This document shows, in pieces, positions 7,659-16,505 of a stretch of DNA of 64,000 nt. Each line of letters opens with the position of its first letter. Positions within the stretch are counted from its first letter, which is position 1. Where the stretch lies: NCBI GenBank assembly GCA_016124845.1, contig WGMW01000051.1, positions 1 through 64,000 on the forward strand. The letters run 5' to 3'. The position numbers and the translations under genes were made by a program. The notes under the pieces were generated by a model. The model saw nothing but the letters and a program-made list of their open reading frames with translations. It was not told where the DNA came from and ran no database searches. Source of the stretch: Flavobacteriales bacterium. Lineage in GTDB: Bacteria; Bacteroidota; Bacteroidia; UBA10329.

Positions 7659-9392
7659 ATGAAATATTTTATCTATGCCAGAAAATCAACTGAGTCTGAG
7701 GACCGTCAAATGGCGTCCATCGATGACCAGATCGCTGAGATGCAAAAACTCGCCTCTGAGCTCAAATTAGACGTCATTGACGTCATATCTGAAGCACGTT
7801 CAGCCAAAGAGCCCGGACGTGTGAAATTCAATGAGATGCTCACCCGGATCCAACGAGGTGAAGCATGTGGCATCCTGTGTTGGAAATTGAACCGCCTATC
7901 ACGCAATCCCGTTGATGGGGGACAAATAAGTTGGATGCTGCAAAAGAATGTGATCAGGCACATTCAGACCTACGGAAGGGATTACAATCCGGATGACAAT
8001 GTTCTGATGATGCAGGTCGAGTTTGGAATGGCCAATCAGTATATAAAAGATCTCAGTACCGATGTATCGCGTGGAATGCGAAGAAAGGCCGAACGGGGCT
8101 GGTTTCCTTCAAAACCACCACTTGGTTACCTCTCTATACGAAGGGATAGACGCAGTAACGGTCAGGATGAGGTAATTCCCCACCCTACTGATTTCAAGCC
8201 TGTCCAGAGGCTATGGAAATTGATGTTGACCGGAAACTATACGGTCATGGATCTAAAAAGAGAAGGTGACAAATTGGGACTCCGAAATGTCAATGGGAAA
8301 CCGTTTTCGAAGAACATTTACTATGACATGCTTCGAAATGAGTTCTATACGGGATTCTTCTACTGGAATAACGAAAATGGCATCAGAACACGGTTCAAGG
8401 GAAGACACAGGAGTATAGTGACCGCGGGTGAGTTCGATCAGATACAGACCCTGCTTTCCAGAAAGACCATGCGAAGAAGCGCCAGAACCCGTGATCTCCC
8501 GTATCGAGGAATCATCACCTGTGGAGAATGCAACGGTTGTGTCTCAGCCGACAGAAAACAACAGGTCATCTGTACCGTCTGCAAACTCAAGTTCTCCGTC
8601 AAAACAAAACAGGCATGTCCAAAATGCGAGACCAATGTCAGGGTCATGAAATCGCCCTCACGTGTCGACCACACGTATTACCGATGCACCAAGAATCATG
8701 GTCCATGTTCTCAAATGTCAATGCGAAAAGAGGATATTGAAAACACGCTCGTAGACGCTTTCAGAAAGCTCAACATTTCCGAGGAGTTCTACCAGTGGTT
8801 CCGGCCCATTGTACTTGATACACGTGGTTTTCAGCCATCAGAGGCGCTTATGGAACAGACACGGTTGAAAAAACGGAAAACGACTGTGGAAAACAAAATA
8901 GATGGACTGATACAACTTCGAAGCAATGGAGAACTCACCGAAGAGGAGTTCAAGAGGAATCGGACAATATCCTACAAGGAACTGGCAGATATTGAACTGG
9001 AACTTTCCCGCTTCAACCTACCAGAAATCCAGAAGAAACGAATAAAAAATGCATTCGAACTTTGCCGAACAGGAATCCAGATTTTCGAAAAAGAGAAAGA
9101 TCCTGACACCCGTCACGACCTTACACTGAAGTTTGCTTCGAACCTAGTTCAAAAGGACAAAAAGCTATATGTCACAACGGATATTATGCTGAATTACATC
9201 AAAGAAGCAGAGGTTAAATACTACGCCAAAAAACGTCCATTCGAACCTGAAAATACCCTTGAAAATATTGAGGATTTGACCGAAAAAGTGATGTCAATTC
9301 CTGAAATGTGGCGACTAGTTAACTCTATACGAACATGTCCATTGAACATAAAAAGGGAGAATGAAACTATTTCTTCGGAGCTTTTCGACTGA
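7659..9392 (+). CDS. Large serine recombinase
   Basis: A serine integrase/recombinase of about 577 residues (ATG 7659, MKYFIYARKSTESEDRQ; the in-frame GTG at 7608 is less likely). The resolvase domain spans about 1-145 with nucleophile Ser10 and WKLNRLSRNPVDG. The recombinase domain spans about 155-270 (PLGYLS ... FSKNIYYDMLRNEFYTGFFYW). A zinc ribbon spans about 290-370 with repeated Cys pairs (TCGECNGC, CTVCKLKF, CPKCET). A coiled-coil region then runs to about 500. The last codons lie inside a 48-bp direct repeat (9307-9354) that recurs at 10050, so the C-terminal tail appears to have been exchanged by insertion of the 743-bp cassette that follows. Confidence 0.9.
   Translation: MKYFIYARKSTESEDRQMASIDDQIAEMQKLASELKLDVIDVISEARSAKEPGRVKFNEMLTRIQRGEACGILCWKLNRLSRNPVDGGQISWMLQKNVIRHIQTYGRDYNPDDNVLMMQVEFGMANQYIKDLSTDVSRGMRRKAERGWFPSKPPLGYLSIRRDRRSNGQDEVIPHPTDFKPVQRLWKLMLTGNYTVMDLKREGDKLGLRNVNGKPFSKNIYYDMLRNEFYTGFFYWNNENGIRTRFKGRHRSIVTAGEFDQIQTLLSRKTMRRSARTRDLPYRGIITCGECNGCVSADRKQQVICTVCKLKFSVKTKQACPKCETNVRVMKSPSRVDHTYYRCTKNHGPCSQMSMRKEDIENTLVDAFRKLNISEEFYQWFRPIVLDTRGFQPSEALMEQTRLKKRKTTVENKIDGLIQLRSNGELTEEEFKRNRTISYKELADIELELSRFNLPEIQKKRIKNAFELCRTGIQIFEKEKDPDTRHDLTLKFASNLVQKDKKLYVTTDIMLNYIKEAEVKYYAKKRPFEPENTLENIEDLTEKVMSIPEMWRLVNSIRTCPLNIKRENETISSELFD
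9307..9354 (+). repeat. 48-bp direct repeat, left copy, inside recombinase 3' end
   Basis: It begins TGTGGCGACTAGTTAACT and ends ACATAAAAA. It matches 10050-10097 at 46 of 48 positions and encodes the tail WRLVNSIRTCPLNIK of the recombinase. It is a likely attachment site of that recombinase. Confidence 0.8.
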
Positions 9393-9744
9393 AGTAAAAT
9401 GCAGCACCGAGAATTGCAAGTCCCCCGAGTGATATTCCCCCACCAAAAATAGGTTGCCCACGAAGTGCAGTGATTGATCCCGCAACAAGTGTCGCAATAA
9501 CTGCCACGAAACCAAATATCGCTCCTAGCGTAGATTTAAAGTTATCTGTTTTGACAACTTTCATTTCCATTTCTTGACGATGGCGAGACTGATTCTCTGC
9601 CATCCGCAAAATCCTATCCGCTGCACCTGGCAGAATTTCCTCATACCTCTGCATTTCTACACTTGAAGGAATTGGTCCTTGGTGATGTTGAATCTGAGTG
9701 ACTGTACGAGTTTCCTGTATCTGTTGTTTAGGTTTCTTGGACAT
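9367..9744 (-). CDS. DUF2335-like membrane protein (cassette gene)
   Basis: 125 residues. The amphipathic N-terminal half contains the family-like pattern RYEEILPGAADRILRMAE followed by Gln/His-rich helix. Two transmembrane helices follow, at about 73-92 (TLGAIFGFVAVIATLVAGSI) and about 98-117 (GGGISLGGLAILGAAFYF), and the tail is short and basic (RKAPKK). This matches the predicted membrane protein family DUF2335, whose function is unknown. It overlaps the preceding 75-residue gene by 17 bases, so they form one transcription unit within the cassette, running opposite to the recombinase. Confidence 0.65.
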   Translation of the reverse strand: MSKKPKQQIQETRTVTQIQHHQGPIPSSVEMQRYEEILPGAADRILRMAENQSRHRQEMEMKVVKTDNFKSTLGAIFGFVAVIATLVAGSITALRGQPIFGGGISLGGLAILGAAFYFSRKAPKK

Positions 9745-9955
9745 AGTGATTCAAAGCGTGACGCATATCTGTCCCAATTGCCTCCCAGTCAGCTTGTAAT
9801 GATTCACGGTCAGCTTCTTCGGGTGTCTCACTTACGTTATACAGACCATCAGAAGAGCCACGGAGAAGAGAGCCAAAACCTTCGGTGAAGCTTGGCTTTC
9901 CTTTAAAAAGGCGGAAAGATTGAGAGTCATAATTCATACCCTTATCGTACCTCAT
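9728..9955 (-). CDS. Small cassette protein
   Basis: 75 residues, soluble and acidic in its second half (GLYNVSETPEEADRESLQ, then DWEAIGTDMRHALNHYV). There is no recognised domain. It is first in the two-gene cassette and overlaps the DUF2335-like gene by 17 bases, so the two products may act together. The pairing of a small soluble protein with a small membrane protein resembles toxin-antitoxin or membrane-effector modules, but nothing in the sequence proves that. Confidence 0.5.
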   Translation of the reverse strand: MRYDKGMNYDSQSFRLFKGKPSFTEGFGSLLRGSSDGLYNVSETPEEADRESLQADWEAIGTDMRHALNHYVQET

Positions 9956-10049
9956 CGTAATAATGAGTGCAAGGGAGGTTCAATCATTGATGAACCAAAG
10001 GAATTAGACTACTACTTTTTGGAAAAGAATAGAAGTAAAAATATGTCGG

Positions 10050-10097
10050 TGTGGCGACTAGTTAACTCTATACGAACATGTCCGTTGGACATAAAAA
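10050..10097 (+). repeat. 48-bp direct repeat, right copy
   Basis: Matches 9307-9354 with two differences (a/g twice) and ends in a longer A run. It keeps the recombinase reading frame, giving WRLVNSIRTCPLDIK. Confidence 0.8.
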
Positions 10098-10156
10098 ATC
10101 AAACCGACAGTATTCATAATAATCTGAATCTTCAATCACTGCGCCCAAAGTGCTGA
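10050..10156 (+). pseudogene. Detached C-terminal tail of the serine recombinase
   Basis: The frame reads WRLVNSIRTCPLDIK and then a 19-residue tail different from that now attached to the recombinase, ending at TGA 10154-10156. It has no start of its own and is most simply the original 3' end of the recombinase gene displaced by the cassette. It converges with the end of the YD-repeat gene (10132), overlapping it by 25 bases. Confidence 0.6.
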
Positions 10157-13100
10157 GCAGTCTCAACCCTCTTTACCAATCCATCTTCTGTCTCCCTGAA
10201 AAGCTTAACCAACTGACCCGCGGCATCGTACTCATACTTCGTGGCAATATTATCATTATCCAATGCGTACATCAATCGGCCGGTCCGATTATCATACACC
10301 ATACCTTCCATCTTTGCATCCAATGGACATACTCTGAAATCATCAAAATACCCTGAACCACTCAGATAGACACGAAGATCATTATTGCCGTTGGTACCAC
10401 CCGTATTTACGTAATCATCAGGTACTGTAAGCTGTATCTCCAACCTCTTCCAATCTCCAACGATGAGTCCCTCCTCAGTTTTGTTCTTTGAAACTGTGAT
10501 CAGGTGTCCCCCACTCCACGAACCGTCCAATTCCATGGTGATTGAGGCAAGTCTTGAATTTGACAATCGAACCCAAACACTGGCAAAATATGTTCGCCCC
10601 GGCTGAATGCCTCTTTCTCCGTCCAATCCAATTCTGAACAATGGTCCATTCAGCGATTCAAGCTGCAGTACATAATCACCACTATGTGCTCCGCTACTAA
10701 GGGCAATTGAGACACCGTCTCTTTTTAAAACTTCCCCTTCCGCATAATATATTGTCGGTTCAGGACGAACATCCACTTCAAAGCTGGTATGGGTAAACCC
10801 TTGATAGGGACTGTTAACAGCTTTAGCGATCATCAATCTATCATTGTATCCGAACTTGACCGAACTGTATCTCCCCATGGCGTCAGACCGTTCAATTACT
10901 CTGCCATTCCCATCTACCATTGTGGTCGTTCCTATAAGCTTCCAATCTGCTGGATCCACTTCGCCATTGTAAACTTTGCTGTTCTCTGCCAGATACTTAG
11001 AGTAACCGGAAGAAAATCGTTTATAGACATCCGAAGTCCCATACCAATCCCAAAGATCGAACGATGAATTCCAAGATGTGGTAGTTCCATCTCTGAGGTT
11101 CGCGACATCTTCCTCCTCGTCATAGGTGGTGATGGTCTCCACCTGAGAAACAAGGTTCTTATTCGAGCTGCTGAGGTATTTGGACCCCATGGCCGATTCA
11201 TTCTCATACGCCAGGTCTGACTTTGCAACCTCAGTTCCATCGGAATAGCTGCTTGAACTTGTCTTAATAGCAATACCTGTAAGCGGGTCTCGCTCGGAGA
11301 CCAGCGTTGACAGAATCCTGTCATCCTGGTAAATGATCTTTCTCTTCAGATAACGATTTATCTTCTGCTTTCGAAGGACATTGGACTCCGACCAGTTGTT
11401 GTTCGATTCAGGAAGAGCCATCTTCATGATATAGAAAACCTCTTCCGTTATTCCGTGGTCGTCATCCAGAGCAAGGTCACTATATTCATACTTTGTTCGA
11501 GACACCAGCACATCATCCGCATCAAATTGATACTGTTCTTTGATTCGACCGGCAAGACTATAATCTCGAACCAGAATATGGTTGTACTGCCAGGAATTAA
11601 AATCACTTAATTCGCTGACAACCTTTTTAGAGGTGTGGTTTGGACGTAGGTCATTGTAATAATTATGAAACGCAAAGCCTGACCGTCCCAAGACCTCATC
11701 ATTTGCTCCCTTGATCACATAATCAACCTGATCATACCCTACCATTGGAGGACGGGCATGCCTATCAGAGCCTGAGTTGGACAATAGCAACTGTGGTGAG
11801 TATCCGGCCAAGTTCAACCCGCTGAACCTGTCCGGTTCCGTGGTCAATACTCCGTTCTGATAACTATATTCCAAGGAATAGGTCTGATCGAGATCCGGTT
11901 CAGTGATCGATATGGACTTTACTCGAACGCCTCCACCGAATGCTTCTTTCAGACGATATTGAAGGTATCCCCAACCATCGAGACCTCCATTACCATTTAA
12001 CCCGTAGATCGCCTCATAACAATCACATAGCTGAATTGTCGGGGTTTTGAAATAATCATTATTAGGTGGTGAAGCTACAAACTCCAAATCAGGCAGGTCA
12101 TCCTGATCCAACACCACGTTACATCCGTTCTGGGTCCAGTAATTTGGGGCATAGGTACATTCAACATCAAAGCCTAAGCCCCAACGGGAGACCACATCAG
12201 TATTTCCGAAGTAACGGTATCCATCAGGATCGTAGAGTTCGATCTTCCAATCCGACCCCAGAGATGCCCGGTAAACATCTTTTATCCGAAAGATACGTTT
12301 GGGCTGTAAACGGATCGGTTGTATGCCTCCGTCATAGCACACCTCATTATATGTATCCGACTCATATGTTACGTTTATCTCACCACCGAGAGGTGTCGTG
12401 ATCTTATTGAGACTCCACGCATCCACATGGGCATCCTCATCCAGGTAATCCGTAATATATCCTCCCCGCGCGGAGGAATCATAGTTCTTCTTGAAGAACC
12501 CGAAAAAATCCTGCTGCTCATGATGATAATTCGGGTTATGGGTACCGCTTGAGTAATCGAACTTATTACTGGGAACTATGCTCACGTGTTGGTCTTCATA
12601 GAACTTCACTTTCTTGAGTGTCAGTTTTCCACTGTTATCATCCAAGTTTGAATCATAGGAAGATATCGGTGTGTAGAGAAAGTTCTGTTGAGAAGAGGCC
12701 ATCCCATTTCCATTGGCGATTTTGACATCACTTCCTAAACTATGGTTGCTCTTAATGTTGTTATACAGCCCCAACGCCAAGGAATTGTCGTAGGTCAATT
12801 CCACCGTACGCAAAGAGACACTCTCAATGTCCGACTGATTGTTCTGATAATGGTCCTCTGATACGAATAGCTGCTTGTTCACCTCAGAACCCAATGTAAA
12901 ATCCGTTGAGGTCAATGCATCAAATGCATCAAGGTCCGCTTCAAACGGATCATACTCATTATTGACGAGAACCACCCTGGTGACTGCCAGTTGTGGAATG
13001 ATATTTCCATCTGCAACACTATGGGCATCCAACCGTTCATCGTAGACAAAGTATGCACTATGAGACGCAGTACGTATACGGACAGGGTAATATACCTGTC

Positions 13101-14529
13101 CTTCTCCCTCTGAGACAGTACCATGGGGCTGGTAATTCTCTTCTGACCAGTAGTTGAGGTTCTTCTTTACGCGTTGGTCAAAATTGTACCCGTAGTAGGG
13201 ACTGCGCCACTCGAACCCATCGGTCCATTTTCTGTAATCCACGGCCATCCAATATCCATTGTCCCCTTCATCAGCCACTCCATTGCTGTTGGCGTCCTCA
13301 TAGTCCTGACCGGTGATCGCGGTCAATTTCCACGCGGTAGCGTACCGGTCATTCTTCTCATGTATCTGTACTGGATTATTGAAATCGTCTGTGATAGGTG
13401 TCACATTATCATCATCCAGAAGAAAATCGCTCGTCCGCATATAGTTTGCATATATGGGTAGCGAGTAATGATAGGTGACCCCTGCAGTATTTGTTATCTG
13501 AAACCCTCCGATGCCATACTCCTCAAAATCGGCAAAACTGCTGCTCCCTCTGTCTATGCTGTAGTCAAATTCCAAAAATCCCGAGACCCCATCGTCTATC
13601 TCCTTGTTGGTGTAATACTTGATGTGGTTGGCTGCCCAAAGGGTGAATTGATCTGCCTGACAGTTTGAATAGTAGTTTGTACTTGTTGATTGCGATCCCT
13701 GCTGCCGTTGAGTATATGGGTTTGATAAGAGCACTTGAGGATTCAAGGACGTTGGCAGTCCATAGATGTCCTCAGACCCCCACTGGTTTTCGATGCTGTA
13801 ATAGGGAGCCCTGATCTGCGCGCCTGATTCGTCCTTGAAACGGAACTCTGGGCTCTTGGTAAACTTCTGATAAACGGTAGCGGTACCAGTAGGGTCTCCG
13901 TAGGATATTTCATTGGCAACATCTTCCCTGAAGAGGTTGGCATAATCGAACATGTAAGGTTGCATCACACCACCAATTCCAGGTCCAGACACATAATAGT
14001 CATCGTAGTCTGGAAATTCAAATGGTGCCTCATCCTCGGAAGCTCCGTGTTTGGATGAATACAGGTCCATGGCACGCTCGTAACCGTAATCCAAACTGAA
14101 ATCATACAGGTCCTTATAATGTACTGGACCAAAAAACTGCCGGATATCGATGTTAAAGGTTGTGGTCACGTTCCCTCCTTGACCATAAAACTCAAAATCC
14201 ACAACCCTTCCGCCCCTGTAATCATCAGGAACCCCCAACATGTTCCGGGAAACCTCTCCTATGTTGAGGTTCCACCCCAACCCGACCCAAGAGGCCTCCT
14301 GGTCGACCCTTACACCTCCCTGATACGTAAGAGCCAACGGAAACACCTCACCACAGGGACCGGGAACCTGCATCAATGGAACAGAATAATGAAAATCGCC
14401 CGTGAAAGGCGTAACCATACCACTAAGGGATTGCTCGGGGGTCTGTGCCGAAATTCTTGAAATTGAACCGAACCATACAACCCCACACAAAAGCAGGCCT
14501 TTGGGGATAAATGATGTTCTTAATCGCAT
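10132..14529 (-). CDS. Secreted YD-repeat (RHS/SpvB-like) protein
   Basis: 1465 residues with a signal peptide ending near SRISAQ (about 28). The start of the mature protein has the SpvB/TcB-like opening usual in Bacteroidota RHS proteins: MVTPFTGDFHYSVPLMQVPG, then LALTYQGGVRVDQEASWVGL. A long beta-rich shell follows, then YD-type repeats near the C terminus (GRLMYALDNDN, TKYEYDAAGQLVKLFRE). There is no RHS-associated core with DPxG autoprotease motif and no toxin tail, so it looks like a cocoon or shell half rather than a complete toxin. It is the last gene of the RHS operon, and its ATG overlaps the stop of the last immunity-like gene by 10 bases. It could pair with the 3601-aa protein. 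Confidence 0.75.
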   Translation of the reverse strand: MRLRTSFIPKGLLLCGVVWFGSISRISAQTPEQSLSGMVTPFTGDFHYSVPLMQVPGPCGEVFPLALTYQGGVRVDQEASWVGLGWNLNIGEVSRNMLGVPDDYRGGRVVDFEFYGQGGNVTTTFNIDIRQFFGPVHYKDLYDFSLDYGYERAMDLYSSKHGASEDEAPFEFPDYDDYYVSGPGIGGVMQPYMFDYANLFREDVANEISYGDPTGTATVYQKFTKSPEFRFKDESGAQIRAPYYSIENQWGSEDIYGLPTSLNPQVLLSNPYTQRQQGSQSTSTNYYSNCQADQFTLWAANHIKYYTNKEIDDGVSGFLEFDYSIDRGSSSFADFEEYGIGGFQITNTAGVTYHYSLPIYANYMRTSDFLLDDDNVTPITDDFNNPVQIHEKNDRYATAWKLTAITGQDYEDANSNGVADEGDNGYWMAVDYRKWTDGFEWRSPYYGYNFDQRVKKNLNYWSEENYQPHGTVSEGEGQVYYPVRIRTASHSAYFVYDERLDAHSVADGNIIPQLAVTRVVLVNNEYDPFEADLDAFDALTSTDFTLGSEVNKQLFVSEDHYQNNQSDIESVSLRTVELTYDNSLALGLYNNIKSNHSLGSDVKIANGNGMASSQQNFLYTPISSYDSNLDDNSGKLTLKKVKFYEDQHVSIVPSNKFDYSSGTHNPNYHHEQQDFFGFFKKNYDSSARGGYITDYLDEDAHVDAWSLNKITTPLGGEINVTYESDTYNEVCYDGGIQPIRLQPKRIFRIKDVYRASLGSDWKIELYDPDGYRYFGNTDVVSRWGLGFDVECTYAPNYWTQNGCNVVLDQDDLPDLEFVASPPNNDYFKTPTIQLCDCYEAIYGLNGNGGLDGWGYLQYRLKEAFGGGVRVKSISITEPDLDQTYSLEYSYQNGVLTTEPDRFSGLNLAGYSPQLLLSNSGSDRHARPPMVGYDQVDYVIKGANDEVLGRSGFAFHNYYNDLRPNHTSKKVVSELSDFNSWQYNHILVRDYSLAGRIKEQYQFDADDVLVSRTKYEYSDLALDDDHGITEEVFYIMKMALPESNNNWSESNVLRKQKINRYLKRKIIYQDDRILSTLVSERDPLTGIAIKTSSSSYSDGTEVAKSDLAYENESAMGSKYLSSSNKNLVSQVETITTYDEEEDVANLRDGTTTSWNSSFDLWDWYGTSDVYKRFSSGYSKYLAENSKVYNGEVDPADWKLIGTTTMVDGNGRVIERSDAMGRYSSVKFGYNDRLMIAKAVNSPYQGFTHTSFEVDVRPEPTIYYAEGEVLKRDGVSIALSSGAHSGDYVLQLESLNGPLFRIGLDGERGIQPGRTYFASVWVRLSNSRLASITMELDGSWSGGHLITVSKNKTEEGLIVGDWKRLEIQLTVPDDYVNTGGTNGNNDLRVYLSGSGYFDDFRVCPLDAKMEGMVYDNRTGRLMYALDNDNIATKYEYDAAGQLVKLFRETEDGLVKRVETAQHFGRSD

Positions 14530-15023
14530 GCTCTATTTTTAAAAAATTCTTCCCAGTCTATCTTGGAAACGGACTCATACTTCCTGAAAATACTGTCAAC
14601 CCTGTTTGCAACTTCACATGGTGTCGTATCCTTCCAGCAGGCGTAATCAACTCTATCAAATACTACAATAATGGGATTCCCCTCCGTATCAAACAGGCAA
14701 TCATCACGAGTCTTTCTATGGTCGAAAAACCGATAACGTTTCAATTGTCCAGCTTTATAAAAATCGAGAGTAATCCCGTTCACCACCCCATTACAGTGGG
14801 TTATAGCCGTCTTTAAACTGCCATCATCATAAAGCCATTTAGCAAAACCAACTTGAGCATCATGGAGTCCTGAATCAGCTGGTGTGGGAATAGTGTCCCA
14901 CGGAAACACTTCTTCCACATGACCGGAATGTTCAATATCACAACTGACAAGCGATACCGACATGCCGACAACCAATGTCAGCACCCGCAAGGCAACCAAT
15001 GTCAATGACGCACTCAGTCGCAT
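14520..15023 (-). CDS. Tandem immunity-like lipoprotein, unit 5 in transcription order
   Basis: 167 residues with a type II signal peptide (VGMSVSLVSC). The body has a YwqK/MORN-like pattern (YDDGSLKTAITHCNGVVNG, then DFYKAGQLKRYRFF). The C-terminal stretch (ANRVDSIFRKYESVSKIDWE) is near-identical in all five units. It is the last of five units spaced exactly 494 bp apart. Its own end, ATGCGATTAA, contains the ATG of the YD-repeat gene. In polymorphic toxin loci such repeated small genes after an RHS gene are usually immunity genes; here that is inference. Confidence 0.7.
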   Translation of the reverse strand: MRLSASLTLVALRVLTLVVGMSVSLVSCDIEHSGHVEEVFPWDTIPTPADSGLHDAQVGFAKWLYDDGSLKTAITHCNGVVNGITLDFYKAGQLKRYRFFDHRKTRDDCLFDTEGNPIIVVFDRVDYACWKDTTPCEVANRVDSIFRKYESVSKIDWEEFFKNRACD

Positions 15024-15517
15024 GTTCTGTTTTTGAAAAACGCTTCCCAGTCTATCTTGGAAACGGACTCGTACTTTTTAAAAATGCTGTCAACCCTGTT
15101 GGAAACCTCACAGGGTATCGTGTCTTCCTGACAAAAATAAAATGCCCTATCAAAGATTGTCAATGTAGGACCTCCCTCAATGTCAAACATGCAATCGTCT
15201 TTAGTTTTTCCATTTACCATAACCGAATACTCTGATAATTGTCCTGTATTGAAGAACTCAAGACTAATTCCATTTCGTTTTCCATTACAATAGCTACTCA
15301 CTTCCCATAGTTTACCATCATCGTAAAGCCATTTATAATACCCACTCCGAGAATCACGAATTCCTGAATCAGGTAGCAGTGGAATAGTGTCCCACGGAAA
15401 CACTTCTTCAACATGACCGGAATATCCAGCCTCACAACTGACAAGCGATACCGACATGCCGACAACCAATGTCAGCACCTGCAAGGCAACCAAGGTCAAT
15501 GACGCACTCAGTCGCAT
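15014..15517 (-). CDS. Tandem immunity-like lipoprotein, unit 4
   Basis: 167 residues. The signal peptide and lipobox (SLVSC) and the last ~30 residues match its neighbours. The centre differs: GYYKWLYDDGKLWEVSSYC, NGISLEFFNTGQLSEYSVM and the later DRAFYFCQEDTIPCEVSN replace the corresponding segments of unit 5. It overlaps both neighbours by the 10-base ATGCGACTGA, where ATG starts the next gene and TGA ends this one. The constant ends with variable middle suggest diversification of a binding surface. Confidence 0.7.
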   Translation of the reverse strand: MRLSASLTLVALQVLTLVVGMSVSLVSCEAGYSGHVEEVFPWDTIPLLPDSGIRDSRSGYYKWLYDDGKLWEVSSYCNGKRNGISLEFFNTGQLSEYSVMVNGKTKDDCMFDIEGGPTLTIFDRAFYFCQEDTIPCEVSNRVDSIFKKYESVSKIDWEAFFKNRTCD

Positions 15518-16011
15518 GTTCTGTTCTTGAAAAACGCTTCCCAGTCTATTTTGGAAACAGATTCGTACTTTTTAAAAATGCTGTCTGCTTTCTTACCCGC
15601 TTCGCACGGCATTGAGTCTCTCCAACAACCATAAGTGGTTCGATCAAAAATTACGCTAATCGGATAACCTTCTTTATCAAACAAACAATCATCACGAATT
15701 TTTCCATGGTTGTAATACATATACTCCGCCAGTTTTCCGTTCTTGTAAAAATCAAGAGTAATCCCATTCACGATTCCATCGCAATGGGTTATTGCCGTCT
15801 TTAAACTGCCATCATTGTAAACCCATTTGTAAAAACCAACCTGAACATCATAAAGTCCTGAGTCAGCTGGTGTGGGAATAGTGTCCCATAGTGCCACAAT
15901 TTCAACATGACCGGAATGTCCGGCTTCACAACTGACAAGCGATACCGACATGCCGACAACCAATGTCAGCACCCGCAAGGCAACCAAGGTCAATGACGCT
16001 CTCAGTCGCAT
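15508..16011 (-). CDS. Tandem immunity-like lipoprotein, unit 3
   Basis: 167 residues, lipobox SLVSC. The middle is closest to units 2 and 5 (SLKTAITHCDGIVNGITLDF) but the stretch after it differs (NGKLAEYMYYNHGKIRD), and a short part before the conserved tail is unique (CWRDSMPCEAGKKAD). Four of its Cys positions are shared by all units. It overlaps unit 4 by the 10-base start/stop motif, consistent with coupled translation. Confidence 0.7.
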   Translation of the reverse strand: MRLRASLTLVALRVLTLVVGMSVSLVSCEAGHSGHVEIVALWDTIPTPADSGLYDVQVGFYKWVYNDGSLKTAITHCDGIVNGITLDFYKNGKLAEYMYYNHGKIRDDCLFDKEGYPISVIFDRTTYGCWRDSMPCEAGKKADSIFKKYESVSKIDWEAFFKNRTCD

Positions 16012-16505
16012 GTTCTGTTCTTGAAAAACGCTTCCCAGTCTATTTTGGAAACAGACTCGTATTTCCTGAAAATACTGTCAACCCTGTTTGCAACTTCACA
16101 CGGTGTGGTGTCCTTCCAACAGGCATAATCAACCCTATCAAATATCACCATGATCGGATTTCCATCCTTATCAAACAAACAATAATCACGGTTCTTTTTA
16201 TAGTTGAAAACCCGATACTCAGCCAGTTGTCCGTCCTTGTAAAACTCAAGAGTAATCCCATTCACGATTCCATCGCAATGGGTTATTGCCGTCTTTAAAC
16301 TGCCATCATTGTAAACCCATTTGTAAAAACCAACTTGAGCATCATGGAGTCCTGAACCAGCTGGTGTGGGAATAGTGTCCCACGGAAACACTTCTTCAAC
16401 ATGACCGGAATGTTCAGTATCACAACTGACAAGCGATACCGACATGCCGACAACCAATGTCAGCACCTGCAAGGCAACCAAGGTCAATGACGCTCTCAGT
16501 CGCAT
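16002..16505 (-). CDS. Tandem immunity-like lipoprotein, unit 2
   Basis: 167 residues, lipobox SLVSC followed by DTEHSG. The middle shares YNDGSLKTAITHCDG with unit 3 but has its own segment GQLAEYRVFNYKKNRDYC. Much of its DNA is near-identical to units 3 and 5 in blocks, a mosaic expected from unequal crossing over or gene conversion in the array. It overlaps unit 3 by 10 bases. Confidence 0.7.
   Translation of the reverse strand: MRLRASLTLVALQVLTLVVGMSVSLVSCDTEHSGHVEEVFPWDTIPTPAGSGLHDAQVGFYKWVYNDGSLKTAITHCDGIVNGITLEFYKDGQLAEYRVFNYKKNRDYCLFDKDGNPIMVIFDRVDYACWKDTTPCEVANRVDSIFRKYESVSKIDWEAFFKNRTCD

Larger units (their letters stand above)
9307..10097. mobile_element. Nested 743-bp cassette bounded by 48-bp direct repeats
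   Basis: Two minus-strand genes (a DUF2335-like membrane protein and a 75-residue protein) lie between near-perfect direct repeats. The left repeat completes the serine recombinase gene. The right repeat continues in the same reading frame into a different, orphaned C-terminal tail. The simplest reading is insertion of a small cassette at an attachment site within the 3' end of the recombinase gene. The boundaries and mechanism are inferred from sequence only. Confidence 0.6.

Noticed and set aside
9920-10156. Independent 78-residue gene
   Set aside because: Its only informative part is the duplicated recombinase tail; the upstream portion is translated intergenic sequence, so it is treated as a detached gene end.
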